A stretch of DNA of 64,000 bases from Falsihalocynthiibacter arcticus (lineage in GTDB: Bacteria > Pseudomonadota > Alphaproteobacteria > Rhodobacterales > Rhodobacteraceae), in assembly GCF_000812665.2 (NCBI RefSeq), contig NZ_CP014327.1, positions 3,625,501-3,689,500 on the forward strand. The letters are read 5' to 3'. The notes below the pieces were generated by a model. That model was not told the origin of the DNA, ran no database searches, and worked only from the letters and a program-made list of their open reading frames with translations. Below are positions 36,503 through 44,857 of this stretch, piece by piece. Both the position numbers and the translations under genes were made by a program. The first letter of the stretch is position 1; every line of letters begins with the position of its first letter.

Positions 36503-37783
36503 ATGTCATTTGATGCCCCAAAAATCCGTCCCCTTCGCATTGCCATTATTGGCGGTGGCATATCGGGACTCGCGGCCGCCTATTTGTCCTCGCCGCATCA
36601 TGCGGTCACCCTGTTTGAGGCTGCCCCTAAGTTGGGCGGCCATGCGCGCACCGTGATGGCGGGCAAAAATGGCGATCAGCCTGTGGACACGGGATTCATT
36701 GTGTTCAACTACGCCAACTACCCCCATCTGACGCGGATGTTTCAGGACTTGGACGTGCCCGTCATCAAAAGCGACATGAGTTTTGGCGCGTCGATCAATG
36801 GTGGAAACATCGAATACGGGTTGCGAGATCTACGGGCCCTCGTAGCCCAGAAGCAAAACCTGCTGCGTCCTGGATTTGCCCGTATGGTACGGGATATTTT
36901 GCGATTTAACGCCAAGGCCGAGGCGCTGGCAAAGGACGACAGCACCACAATTGGCGACTTGATGGATGGGCTTAACCTTGGGCCATGGTTTCAAAACTTC
37001 TATCTGATGCCGCTCTGTGGCGCGATCTGGTCGACCTCGCCCTCCGATATTCGCGGTTTTCCCGCGCGCACTTTGGTACAGTTTTTTCGCAACCACGCGC
37101 TTTTGAGTACCTCGGGCCAACACCAATGGTGGACGGTGGACGGCGGCAGTATCGAGTATGTCCGCCGTCTTGAGCATCACTTGCGTGGTCGCGGGGTTGC
37201 CATACGTACAAAAACGCCTGTGCAAAGCGTGCGCCGTGAGGGGGGGCAGGTTATTATCAACAGCGCCGCAGGACCACATGCGCCGTTTGATCAGGTCATA
37301 TTTGCCTGTCATTCCGACCAAACCCTGCGCCTGCTTGAACAGCCAACACCCCAAGAACGCGCAGCGCTTTCTGCGATCCAGTTTCAGGACAATGAAATGA
37401 TCCTGCACCGCGACACCGCGCAAATGCCCACCCGCAAAGCCGCATGGTCGAGTTGGGTTTACAAGGCTGACACAACACAACCCGAGCCCCGCATTGGCGT
37501 CACCTATTGGATGAACCGCCTGCAGAATATCCCCGAAAGTGACACGCTGTTTGTCTCGCTAAACCCGATTGATCCCGTGCCTGACCACTTGATCTATGAT
37601 CAAAAAACCTTTCGTCATCCGGTGTTTGACGGACCCGCCTTGGTGGCACAACGCCAACTCAACGCGATTCAGGGCGACAATAACACGTGGTTCGCGGGTG
37701 CCTATAAGCGCCACGGGTTCCACGAGGATGGTTTCGCCAGTGCAGCCCGTATTGCGCGCAAAATGGTTGGGCAATACGCATGA
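36503..37783 (+). CDS. NAD/FAD-binding amine-oxidase-like flavoprotein
   Basis: A 426-residue protein from ATG 36503 (MSFDAPKIRPLRIAIIGGGI), preceded by GGAGAG. The N-terminal Rossmann motif is IGGGISGLAAAYL with FEAAPKLGGHARTV; the C-terminal part contains NNTWFAGAYKRHGFHEDGF, a FAD-contact motif of this subgroup. Proteins of this family stand next to CFA-like methyltransferase and DUF1365 genes; one from the Rhodobacter sphaeroides RpoE regulon is involved in furan fatty acid formation. The last four bases overlap the DUF1365 gene. Confidence 0.85.
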   Translation: MSFDAPKIRPLRIAIIGGGISGLAAAYLSSPHHAVTLFEAAPKLGGHARTVMAGKNGDQPVDTGFIVFNYANYPHLTRMFQDLDVPVIKSDMSFGASINGGNIEYGLRDLRALVAQKQNLLRPGFARMVRDILRFNAKAEALAKDDSTTIGDLMDGLNLGPWFQNFYLMPLCGAIWSTSPSDIRGFPARTLVQFFRNHALLSTSGQHQWWTVDGGSIEYVRRLEHHLRGRGVAIRTKTPVQSVRREGGQVIINSAAGPHAPFDQVIFACHSDQTLRLLEQPTPQERAALSAIQFQDNEMILHRDTAQMPTRKAAWSSWVYKADTTQPEPRIGVTYWMNRLQNIPESDTLFVSLNPIDPVPDHLIYDQKTFRHPVFDGPALVAQRQLNAIQGDNNTWFAGAYKRHGFHEDGFASAARIARKMVGQYA

Positions 37784-38535
37784 CCACAGGTACCGAGTAT
37801 ATCAAAGGGGTCACCACCCATACCCGTCGCGGCGCGATCGCCCATCGATTCAAATATACCGTCGATTATGTGCTCATTGATGCGGAGGGCACGCAGGAAA
37901 ATCCGTCATTCTTCTCGCGCAATCGGTTCAACCTCATGTCGGTGTACGATCAGGATCACGGTGGCCCACTTAAGGCAGGGACCGGCGCGAAATGGGTCCG
38001 CGACATCTTGGCGGCACATGGATTGACCCGCCCGCATTTGCGAATTCTCTTGTTAACACAGCCACGAGTCTTGGGCTATATTTTCAACCCTGTCAGCTTT
38101 TGGTTGGTTCTGGAGGGCACCGATTTGATCGCAGCGATTGCCGAAGTCTCGACGCCGTTTGGCGACCGTCACTCCTATTTGTGCCACCAACCCGACCTGT
38201 CCCCCATCACCGCCGACACACGGATTACCATGCCGAAAGCCCTGCATGTGTCCCCTTTTCAAGAGGTCGCGGGCACCTATGAATTCAGTTTTGATATCCG
38301 CGCAGAGAAAATTTCAATCCGCATTTTGCATCGTAACGGCGATGAGGGTGTCGTCGCCTGTCTGGCGGGACCACGCGTGCCGATGACTAATGCACGCCTC
38401 ATCAACGCAAGTCTGCGCCGCCCACTTGGGGCCTTGCGCACGATGATCTTGATCCACTGGCAAGCCCTACGTTTGAAACTAAAAGGCGCAAAATATCGCA
38501 CCCGTCCCGCTCCCCCCACTACCGAGGTAACCTGA
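37780..38535 (+). CDS. DUF1365 family protein
   Basis: A 251-residue protein with the family's motifs: GVTTHTRRGAIAHRFKYTV, FFSRNRFNLMSVYDQDHG, LLTQPRVLGYIFNPVSFWLV and FDIRAEKISIRILH. No membrane segment is obvious. Function is unknown, but the gene is almost always found between an amine-oxidase-like flavoprotein and a CFA-like methyltransferase, suggesting a step in modifying membrane fatty acids. Overlaps both neighbours by a few bases. Confidence 0.88.
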   Translation: MTTGTEYIKGVTTHTRRGAIAHRFKYTVDYVLIDAEGTQENPSFFSRNRFNLMSVYDQDHGGPLKAGTGAKWVRDILAAHGLTRPHLRILLLTQPRVLGYIFNPVSFWLVLEGTDLIAAIAEVSTPFGDRHSYLCHQPDLSPITADTRITMPKALHVSPFQEVAGTYEFSFDIRAEKISIRILHRNGDEGVVACLAGPRVPMTNARLINASLRRPLGALRTMILIHWQALRLKLKGAKYRTRPAPPTTEVT

Positions 38536-39692
38536 TGCTTTTTCTAAGTAAGCGTGTGAAACACGAATTTTTGGACACCTGCGCCCGTATCACCACGGGC
38601 AGTTTGCGCCTGCGTACACCTGAGGGCGAAGTTTATGATTTTGGTGCGGGCTCCCCTGCAGCCGAGATGCAAATCCACGACTGGTCCGTGGTGCCCGCCC
38701 TTGCGTGGCGCGGCGATATTGGACTGGGCGAGACCTATGTGGCAGGTCTGTGGGATACGCCTTCTGTCGAAAACCTTACGCGTATCGCCCTGCTCAATAT
38801 GGAACAGTTCAGCGGTTACGCCTATGCGGGCTTTTGGAACAGCCTGAAGTTTCGCGTGGTGGATCGTTTGATGCGGGCCAATACGCGTGGAGGGGCGGCA
38901 CGCAATATCCGCGCCCATTATGATGTTGGCAATGAATTTTACCAGCTTTGGCTGGATGAAAGCATGACCTATTCCTCCGCGCTTTTTTCGGAGGGTGACA
39001 CCGATTTGACGCGCGGGCAAAACCGCAAATATGACCGCATTCTTGAACGTCTGGGGCAAGGCGAGCGCGTGCTGGAAATCGGCTGTGGCTGGGGTGGATT
39101 TGCCGAACGGGCGGCCGAAAGCGGGCGCCATGTCACGGGGCTGACGATCTCTCCGAGCCAAAAAGGCTACGCGGATGCGCGCCTTGACGGGCGGGCGGAC
39201 ATCCTCTTGCAAGACTATCGCGCCAGCCAAGGGACGTTTGACAGCATCGTGTCGATTGAGATGATTGAAGCGGTGGGGCAAAAATATTGGCCAACCTATT
39301 TCGCGACACTCAAAGCACGCTTGGCCGAGAACGGCAGTGCCATGGTTCAAGCGATAACGGTGCCAGACAGCTATTTCGATACCTACCAGCGGGGCTCTGA
39401 CTATATACGCCACTATACGTTTCCCGGCGGAATGCTGTTGTCCAACGCGGTCATTTCCGAACAGGCGCGGCAGGCGGGGTTAGTCGTAAAGGACGTTTAT
39501 AACTTTGGGGCTGATTACGCGCGGACCTGCGCCGTATGGAATGACCGTTTGAACCAGAAATCGGAGCGCATTCGCAAGCTGGGCTTTGATGACGGGTTCC
39601 TGCGCAATTGGCAATTCTACCTCGGCATTTGCGCGGCGTCCTTTGCCGTCGGGCAAACCGATGTCGTTCAAGTGGAGTTGGCGCATGCCTAA
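38535..39692 (+). CDS. Cyclopropane-fatty-acid-synthase-like SAM methyltransferase
   Basis: A 385-residue protein. The CFA/MMA-synthase core is clear: NIRAHYDVGNEFYQLWLDES, MTYSSALFSEGDTDL, the SAM motif VLEIGCGWGGFAERAAESGR, GLTISPSQKGYADARL, SIEMIEAVGQKYWPTYFATL, the RGSDYIRHYTFPGGML loop and CAVWNDRLNQ. It would add a methyl(ene) from SAM to unsaturated acyl chains in membrane lipids. In the RpoE regulon of Rhodobacter a homologue makes methylated/furan fatty acids that quench singlet oxygen; whether this one makes cyclopropane or furan precursors cannot be decided here. Confidence 0.88.
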   Translation: MLFLSKRVKHEFLDTCARITTGSLRLRTPEGEVYDFGAGSPAAEMQIHDWSVVPALAWRGDIGLGETYVAGLWDTPSVENLTRIALLNMEQFSGYAYAGFWNSLKFRVVDRLMRANTRGGAARNIRAHYDVGNEFYQLWLDESMTYSSALFSEGDTDLTRGQNRKYDRILERLGQGERVLEIGCGWGGFAERAAESGRHVTGLTISPSQKGYADARLDGRADILLQDYRASQGTFDSIVSIEMIEAVGQKYWPTYFATLKARLAENGSAMVQAITVPDSYFDTYQRGSDYIRHYTFPGGMLLSNAVISEQARQAGLVVKDVYNFGADYARTCAVWNDRLNQKSERIRKLGFDDGFLRNWQFYLGICAASFAVGQTDVVQVELAHA

Positions 39693-40422
39693 GCCCGAAA
39701 CGATTTGGATTATTGGAGCGAGCGACGGTATTGGCGCGGCCTTGGCCCGTGAATGGGCGCGGCGCGGCGCAAGGTTGATCCTTTCGGCGCGATCTGAGGA
39801 CAAGTTGCAGGAGTTGGCCGCAAGCCTTGGGTCAAACCACGTGATCGTGCCGCTGGACGTCGGGGATCGGGCGAGCTTGGAGAAAGCGGCCAAGGAGATC
39901 GCCGCGTTTACGCCCCTGGACCGCGTGATCCATTTGGCTGCTCTATATGATCCAGGGAAGATTTCTGACCTCTCGCCTGAGCGCGCGGCGCAAATCGTTA
40001 CCGTCAATCTGACGGGGAGTTTTCATATTGCACAAATCTCGCCAAGACTTTTGCGCGCAGGGGGGCAACTAGCGCTTTGCGGATCTGTCGCGGGCTATAT
40101 CGGTTTGCCACAGGGTCAGATATATTCTGCAACAAAAGCGGGCGTGATCAATCTGGCGGAATCCTTGCGGGCGGAACTTGCGGGAAGTTTTGACGTGCGC
40201 CTCATCAGCCCCGGTTTTGTCGAAACGCGCCTCACCCAGCGCAACACGTTCACCATGCCTGCCATCGTGACACCAGAAATCGCGGCCTGTGCGATCATTG
40301 ACGGGCTCAACACAGGCCGCTTTGAAATCCACTTTCCGCGCCGTTTTACCTATGTCCTGAAACTGCTGAGCGCCCTTCCCTATTGGGCTGCTTTGCCCCT
40401 GATCCGACGGTTGACCCAATGA
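39685..40422 (+). CDS. Short-chain dehydrogenase/reductase
   Basis: A 245-residue classical SDR starting at ATG 39685, overlapping the methyltransferase by eight bases. NAD(P) motif WIIGASDGIGAALARE with Arg after strand 2 (SARSEDKLQ) suggests NADP; HLAALYDPG, the catalytic Ser in LCGSVAGYIG and YSATKAG (YxxxK) are present; PGFVETRLT ends the substrate loop. Substrate unknown; probably an acyl or carbonyl step in the same lipid-modification pathway. Confidence 0.87.
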   Translation: MPKPETIWIIGASDGIGAALAREWARRGARLILSARSEDKLQELAASLGSNHVIVPLDVGDRASLEKAAKEIAAFTPLDRVIHLAALYDPGKISDLSPERAAQIVTVNLTGSFHIAQISPRLLRAGGQLALCGSVAGYIGLPQGQIYSATKAGVINLAESLRAELAGSFDVRLISPGFVETRLTQRNTFTMPAIVTPEIAACAIIDGLNTGRFEIHFPRRFTYVLKLLSALPYWAALPLIRRLTQ

Positions 40423-41146
40423 CCCAGAAACAGTCCAAACCCCTTGCCGCTTTGGTCTTAGGTGCCACGCTGACCTTTGCCCTGTCCCCCTTGGCGACAA
40501 TCGGGTTCAACGGCTTCTCGCCCGCACAATTTCCGATCCCGCAAATCGACCCACCTGTTCAGCCTTCGGGCTATGCGTTTTCGATTTGGGGGTGATTTAC
40601 CTCTGGCTGATTGCTGGCGCAGCTTACGGTGTCTGGCGCGCGCCGGACTCGCAAGACTGGCACCCGATGCGGCCGTGGCTGGCTGTAAGCCTCGTCATTG
40701 GGACGTTTTGGATTGCTGTCGCCAATGTATCGCCCCTTTGGGCCACGGTGATGATCGTGGTAATGGCAGCGAGTGCGATCCTTGCCATGCTACGCGCGGG
40801 CCCCAGTGATCCTTGGCTAAAAGGACGACCCGTTGCGCTTTATGCGGGCTGGCTCACGGCGGCGACGGGCGTGGCGATTGGCGTCTTGCTTGGCGGCTAT
40901 GGCCTCCTTTCCGCACAAACCGCCGCAATCCTGTGCCTCGCTGGCGTGTTGGCCGTTGCTGCCTCCGTGCAGGCGGCCCGTCCGCGCGAATGGGGCTATC
41001 CCGTCGCCGTTATTTGGGCCCTGATCGGGGTCGTTGTTGCAAACCTGTCTGGCCCAAACTGGGTCGTCATCGCCCTCGCCGCCGTCGGTATCGCAGGTCT
41101 AGGCTTGCGGATGGTGCGCCCCTTTTTAAAGGATGCAAACGCATGA
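40419..41146 (+). CDS. TspO/MBR-like multi-helix membrane protein (one apparent frameshift)
   Basis: Starts at ATG 40419 overlapping the SDR stop (ATGA). The first frame reads to SGYAFSIWG and stops; one missing G in the G5 run 40588-40592 would join it to GVIYLWLIAGAAYGVWRAP and give a 242-residue protein ending at 41146. Six or so hydrophobic helices and the Trp/Pro-rich loops (PPVQPSGYAFSIWG, RPREWGYPVAVIWALIG) resemble tryptophan-rich sensory proteins, which bind porphyrins and similar ligands in the membrane. A porphyrin-handling role would fit a singlet-oxygen operon, but that is inference. Confidence 0.65.
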
Positions 41147-41541
41147 AAATCACGATCCTTTACCTCTCAACAGCGGTAATATTTTTCACGCTCGACGCCA
41201 TTGGTCTGCGCCTACTGATAAAACCGGTTTTTGAGCGCCACATTGCCCATCTCTTCGCCGACCCATTTCGGGTGGGTCCCGCCCTTGTGTTTTATATGGG
41301 GTATATCGTTGGGTTGCTGTGGTTTGTTTCAGTTCCTGCTTTACGTGCAGGAGACCCGACGGCGGCGCTGATTGGTGGGGTTGCCTTGGGGCTTTTGGCT
41401 TATGGCACTTATGAATTCACCAATTACGCGACCTTACGGGATTGGTCGCTGCAACAGGTGGCTGTCGATATGATATGGGGCGGCGTTCTGACGGGGTTTT
41501 CGGCGTGGAGTGGGGTAATGATTACGCGCGCATTGGCGTAA
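41143..41541 (+). CDS. DUF2177 family membrane protein
   Basis: A 132-residue protein with four predicted membrane helices (LYLSTAVIFFTLDAIGL, ALVFYMGYIVGLLWFVSV, ALIGGVALGLLAYGTYEFTN, VAVDMIWGGVLTGFSAW). The YGTYEFTNYATLRDW segment is the DUF2177 signature. Starts within the stop of the preceding gene (ATGA). Last gene of the predicted RpoE-controlled operon. Function unknown. Confidence 0.85.
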   Translation: MKITILYLSTAVIFFTLDAIGLRLLIKPVFERHIAHLFADPFRVGPALVFYMGYIVGLLWFVSVPALRAGDPTAALIGGVALGLLAYGTYEFTNYATLRDWSLQQVAVDMIWGGVLTGFSAWSGVMITRALA

Positions 41542-41626
41542 GATTGCCGCTTTTGTTCGGGGTTTGGGTTCCAAAAAGCGCATAGACCCTTGATAAATTT
41601 GTGTATAAGCTTTTTTGTATATGAAA

Positions 41627-41655
41627 GTTGCCGCGTCCTATCTCTAGGCGGCAAC
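41627..41655 (+). terminator. Hairpin between the DUF2177 gene and dnaJ-like gene
   Basis: An 8-bp perfect stem GTTGCCGC/GCGGCAAC with a 13-base loop, 86 bases after the DUF2177 stop. No T-run follows. It may terminate the upstream operon or, lying in the 5' leader of the DnaJ-like gene just behind the AT-rich TTGATA/TGTATA promoter-like stretch (41590-41622), act as a leader structure. Confidence 0.4.
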
Positions 41656-41723
41656 GTGAAAGCGGCTTGAGGCGGCTTATTTGCCTGATCTCATTGCGCA
41701 AAATTACGAATAAGGCTCACAAC

Positions 41724-42659
41724 GTGTCAAAAACAATTCAAGACCCCTATGCAGAGCTTGGCGTCAAATCCACGGCAACCGATGCGGAAATCAAGAAGGC
41801 CTTTCGCGCCCTTGCCAAAAAGCTGCACCCCGATATCAACGTGGGAGATGCCGCAAGTCAGGACAGGTTCAAAGCGATTTCCGCCGCCTATACCTTCCTC
41901 ACGGACAAGGAAAAAAAGCGCCGGTTTGATGCGGGGGAAATCGACGCCTCGGGGGCGGAGAAACCGGACAGAAGCTTCTATAAGGATTTCTCGTCAAACG
42001 GCCCGCGGCACCGCTATGAACCCGAGGGGAACTTCGACGGTTTTGGCGATATTTTCTCTCGTGCCTTTGGGGGCGATCCTAGATACGGCGCCAGACAAGG
42101 GGCGAATATGCCGATGCGCGGGGGCGATTTGCGCTTTCACCTGACCATTAGTTTTCGCGATGCAATCACGGGTGCCAAACAACAATTGACGCCACCTAAC
42201 GGTAGTAAACTTGAAGTTTCGATCCCCGCTGGCATCAAAGAAGGGCAAACCCTGCGCCTTGCGGGGCGCGGTCAACCCGGGATCAACGGCGGCCCTGCAG
42301 GGGACGCTCTGATTGAAATATCTGTAGCACCCGACGTCATTTTCACCCGCGACGGAGATGATATTCTTCTTGACCTTCCGATCTCTATTGACGAGGCGGT
42401 TTTAGGCGCATCGGTGGAAGTTCCGACGGTAAAGGGCCGCGTAAAATTGCGCATTCCTGCTGGTTCAAGCAGCGGGCGCGTTATGCGCATCAAGGAGCGC
42501 GGGGCCCCGTCTGGCAAAGGTAAAATCGGCGATCAATTGGTGACGCTCAAGATTGTCCTGCCAGACGAGATCAGCGAAAGCCTCGTGAGTGCCATGGAGG
42601 ACCTGCGAACATCAGGGGGATATGGCGCGCGGGACGGCTGGAAGGGAGAATCGAAATGA
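41724..42659 (+). CDS. DnaJ/CbpA-type co-chaperone
   Basis: A 311-residue protein from GTG 41724 (AAGG upstream). The J domain (residues 5-70) has DPYAELGVKSTATDAEIKKA and the HPD motif (KKLHPDINVG). A Gly/Phe-rich linker (NFDGFGDIFSRAFGGDPRYG) and a DnaJ C-terminal substrate-binding domain (LRFHLTISFRDAITGAKQQL, LRLAGRGQPG) follow; no zinc-finger Cys repeats, so it is CbpA-like. It stimulates DnaK. The modulator gene cbpM overlaps its end by four bases. Confidence 0.9.
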   Translation: MSKTIQDPYAELGVKSTATDAEIKKAFRALAKKLHPDINVGDAASQDRFKAISAAYTFLTDKEKKRRFDAGEIDASGAEKPDRSFYKDFSSNGPRHRYEPEGNFDGFGDIFSRAFGGDPRYGARQGANMPMRGGDLRFHLTISFRDAITGAKQQLTPPNGSKLEVSIPAGIKEGQTLRLAGRGQPGINGGPAGDALIEISVAPDVIFTRDGDDILLDLPISIDEAVLGASVEVPTVKGRVKLRIPAGSSSGRVMRIKERGAPSGKGKIGDQLVTLKIVLPDEISESLVSAMEDLRTSGGYGARDGWKGESK

Positions 42660-42991
42660 TGACCGAAGCGGAAGTTCTGGCAAAAGTCCAAGGATTGAGT
42701 GTCACGCGACTCCGGATTTGCGTTCAAGAAGCGTGGGTGGCCCCCGCCACGGGTCAAAGCGGCCCCCTCTTTGACGACCTTGATCTCGCACGCCTGCAAC
42801 TTATTGCCGACCTCAACGAAGATATGGAGGTCAATGACGAAGCCCTGCCGATCATTCTATCGCTGATCGACCAATTGAACGCAAACCGGCGCCTTTTTCA
42901 CGCATTAGATCAGGCGATCAACGCGCAAGAGGTCGACATTCAAGAGAATATCGTTGCGTGTATTGTGGACGCAGCAGGGCAAAAAACGTAA
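42656..42991 (+). CDS. cbpM: Chaperone modulator CbpM family
   Basis: A 111-residue MerR-like helical protein (LSVTRLRICVQEAWVAPATG, LFDDLDLARLQLIADLNEDM, ALPIILSLIDQLNANRRLFH). CbpM binds the J domain of CbpA and blocks its action on DnaK. The ATGA overlap with the DnaJ/CbpA gene implies translational coupling and supports the pairing. Confidence 0.88.
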   Translation: MMTEAEVLAKVQGLSVTRLRICVQEAWVAPATGQSGPLFDDLDLARLQLIADLNEDMEVNDEALPIILSLIDQLNANRRLFHALDQAINAQEVDIQENIVACIVDAAGQKT

Positions 42992-43008
42992 GCTGATGGG
43001 TGTCCCCG

Positions 43009-43332
43009 TCAAAGCAACGCGTCTTGCACGGCCTGATCCCAGCCCAGATAATAGGTTTCGCCATCGCGGATAACGGGGCTGATCATCAATTTGGGTTTGG
43101 CAGCCAATTGATCTTCCGCTTCGGAATGTTTCAACCAATCACTCAGGCCTCGCCATTCCGTTGACTTTTTATCCAACAAACGATCGCCAAACTCGCCGAC
43201 TAATTCGGCCCATTCTGCTTCGCTCAAGGGGGTCGCGCGGATATCGCGAAAACTTACCTCTTTGCCCGCAGCTTCCAAGGCTTTGATGGCCTTCTGGCTA
43301 TCTGTGCAGGTGTTAATTCCATAGACTATCAT
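43009..43332 (-). CDS. ArsC/Spx-family thioredoxin-fold protein (YffB-like)
   Basis: A 107-residue protein with the N-terminal active-site Cys in YGINTCTDSQKAIKAL and the FRDIRATPLSEAEWAELV segment of the ArsC family; a single Cys of the CxxS type. YffB-like members are glutathione-using reductases of unknown substrate and not proven arsenate reductases. No arsenic genes are nearby. Convergent with cbpM. Confidence 0.85.
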   Translation of the reverse strand: MIVYGINTCTDSQKAIKALEAAGKEVSFRDIRATPLSEAEWAELVGEFGDRLLDKKSTEWRGLSDWLKHSEAEDQLAAKPKLMISPVIRDGETYYLGWDQAVQDALL

Positions 43333-43375
43333 GTGACTTTTCCTTGAACGCCAAACAACGCGGCGAGAAACTAGC

Positions 43376-43552
43376 TTATTTTCCGCGCTTCGCAGCCTTT
43401 TGTTCTTTGGTCAGCTTGACGTTCCAACTGTTGTTGCTGATCCCAAGCTCACTGGGCAAGGGCTTTGTTTTCCCCACACTGACATTTCCTCCATTTTCCA
43501 AAAACTGCTTAATAAGGGCTTCATCGGTCGTGGCCTTGCGGACTTGTTTCAT
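43376..43552 (-). CDS. Small conserved basic protein, 58 residues
   Basis: A 58-codon frame: begins MKQVRKATTDEALIKQFLEN, continues GGNVSVGKTKPLPSELGISN and ends KLTKEQKAAKRGK. It is strongly basic and low in Cys/aromatics, with a clean codon pattern and a TTGG-rich upstream containing a weak GGAAG site. The composition and the absence of rare codons make a real gene likely. I recall similar short proteins in Rhodobacterales but no function. Confidence 0.6.
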   Translation of the reverse strand: MKQVRKATTDEALIKQFLENGGNVSVGKTKPLPSELGISNNSWNVKLTKEQKAAKRGK

Positions 43553-43759
43553 CGCTATGGTCTTCCAGTTTTGCTCCTCGTTTTTAACGAAGAAAGGAAT
43601 TTAAGGAACCATAGCGAGTACTGGCAGAAAAGAAAACGTGCGTGAGACAAACTTCTCGCATGGGCCGCGCCAAAACCCCGCATTGAAAATCTCGGCAACA
43701 AAATATCAACACATTGACTCTAGGGTTAGCCAGATACCAGCTTCTAAATTGAGGTTTTA

Positions 43760-44512
43760 ATGTTCGTGAAACGATCCCTAGCCACCGGCGTCTTGCTGTT
43801 GTTTATAACGGCCTTCGCCTCCTCTGTTTTTGCCGAAAGGGCGTCCCTATTTCGGGTTTCCACCCTGCCCCAAAGCAGCGGTTCTCTTTTTGAATTGAGT
43901 AGCTTAACCTCCGGCCTCGATGAACCGCTCAGTACGGCCAGCCTTTTCGCCGGACGTCGGGCCACCAGTTTATTTGCCCCCTACTCTGTCAAAGAAAACA
44001 AGATCGAGCGAGAGGTTCAACTCGGCAAATACGCCCTTCAAGCCACGGGGATACGCCATGTCATCGGCCAAGCGGAAGCTGGAAAAAAAGGTTACGATGC
44101 CATTCAACACGGAGCTCGGATTCGGCCTGCAAAAAGACCGACAGACATGACGCTTGCGGAAATTTTCGACTGGATTGAACAAACACCAAACCAAAACCAC
44201 GCAATTGGACGGTATCAGTTTATTCCAGCAACTCTCCAACGTCTGGTCGATTTTTTGGGAGTGAATGAGCGTGCAGTATTTTCGGCTGAGGTCCAAGATC
44301 AACTGGCGGATGTACTCCTCGTAGAAGCAGGCCTCAACGCCTTTAGCGAGGGCGAAATAGAGCGCCATGATTTCATGCATAATATGGCTAAAATCTGGGC
44401 AGGGCTCCCAACATCAACGGGAAAATCGTTCTACAATGGCTACGCGGGCAACAAAGCAACGATGACTTGGGCACATTTTGATCGCGAAATGGCAAAAATC
44501 TTTCCAAGTTAA
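43760..44512 (+). CDS. Secreted lysozyme-like (lambda endolysin-type) muramidase
   Basis: A 250-residue protein with a signal peptide (MFVKRSLATGVLLLFITAFASSVFA). Residues ~60-90 form a linker. The catalytic domain (~95-250) has the likely glutamate in IGQAEAGKKGYDAIQHG, AIGRYQFIPATLQRLVDFLG, and NMAKIWAGLPTSTGKSFYNG. This arrangement recalls lambda-type lysozyme folds that cleave peptidoglycan. No holin or phage genes are near, so it is probably a housekeeping wall hydrolase. Confidence 0.7.
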   Translation: MFVKRSLATGVLLLFITAFASSVFAERASLFRVSTLPQSSGSLFELSSLTSGLDEPLSTASLFAGRRATSLFAPYSVKENKIEREVQLGKYALQATGIRHVIGQAEAGKKGYDAIQHGARIRPAKRPTDMTLAEIFDWIEQTPNQNHAIGRYQFIPATLQRLVDFLGVNERAVFSAEVQDQLADVLLVEAGLNAFSEGEIERHDFMHNMAKIWAGLPTSTGKSFYNGYAGNKATMTWAHFDREMAKIFPS

Positions 44513-44857
44513 GAGGCTGCGTGCGTCGAAATTTTAGCCATTTCAGCTACAGAACCTAACAACACCCTCATTTTACTGTTCAAAAAACATAAAAATGGCC
44601 AGGAAGCGATGTTATGGTTAAGGCCTTTGGTCACCCCGCAATCATTGTTCGCCATTTTATTGAAGTACTTAGGCGGCCCACAGACACTTGATCCTATCCT
44701 TGCGGCGTATAGGGCCCATCGCAACCGACAAGACTATTGAGGTAATGGCACGGTGAATGGCGGTCCTGAACTTTACGAGGCTGGTATCAAATATCACGAA
44801 GTTTGAGCGGAATTACGGGGGATTGTATCGTCAATGAAATCACCTTAGGATTGTCGC
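44513..44857 (+). other. Intergenic region with a 75-codon in-frame extension after the lysozyme stop
   Basis: Directly after the lysozyme stop the same frame stays open for 75 codons (44513-44740), e.g. ATEPNNTLILLFKKHKNGQE and LFAILLKYLGGPQTLDP. There is no good start codon before ATG 44609. I do not recognise the peptide. It may be a decayed gene, a readthrough tail or chance. The rest (44741-44857) is the promoter region of the MocR-type regulator. Confidence 0.4.

Noticed and set aside
43009-43332. Arsenate reductase
   Set aside because: ArsC fold but YffB-like, a single CxxS-type Cys and no ars genes nearby.
43760-44512. Prophage endolysin as evidence of a prophage
   Set aside because: The protein has a signal peptide and no holin, tail or capsid genes are near.
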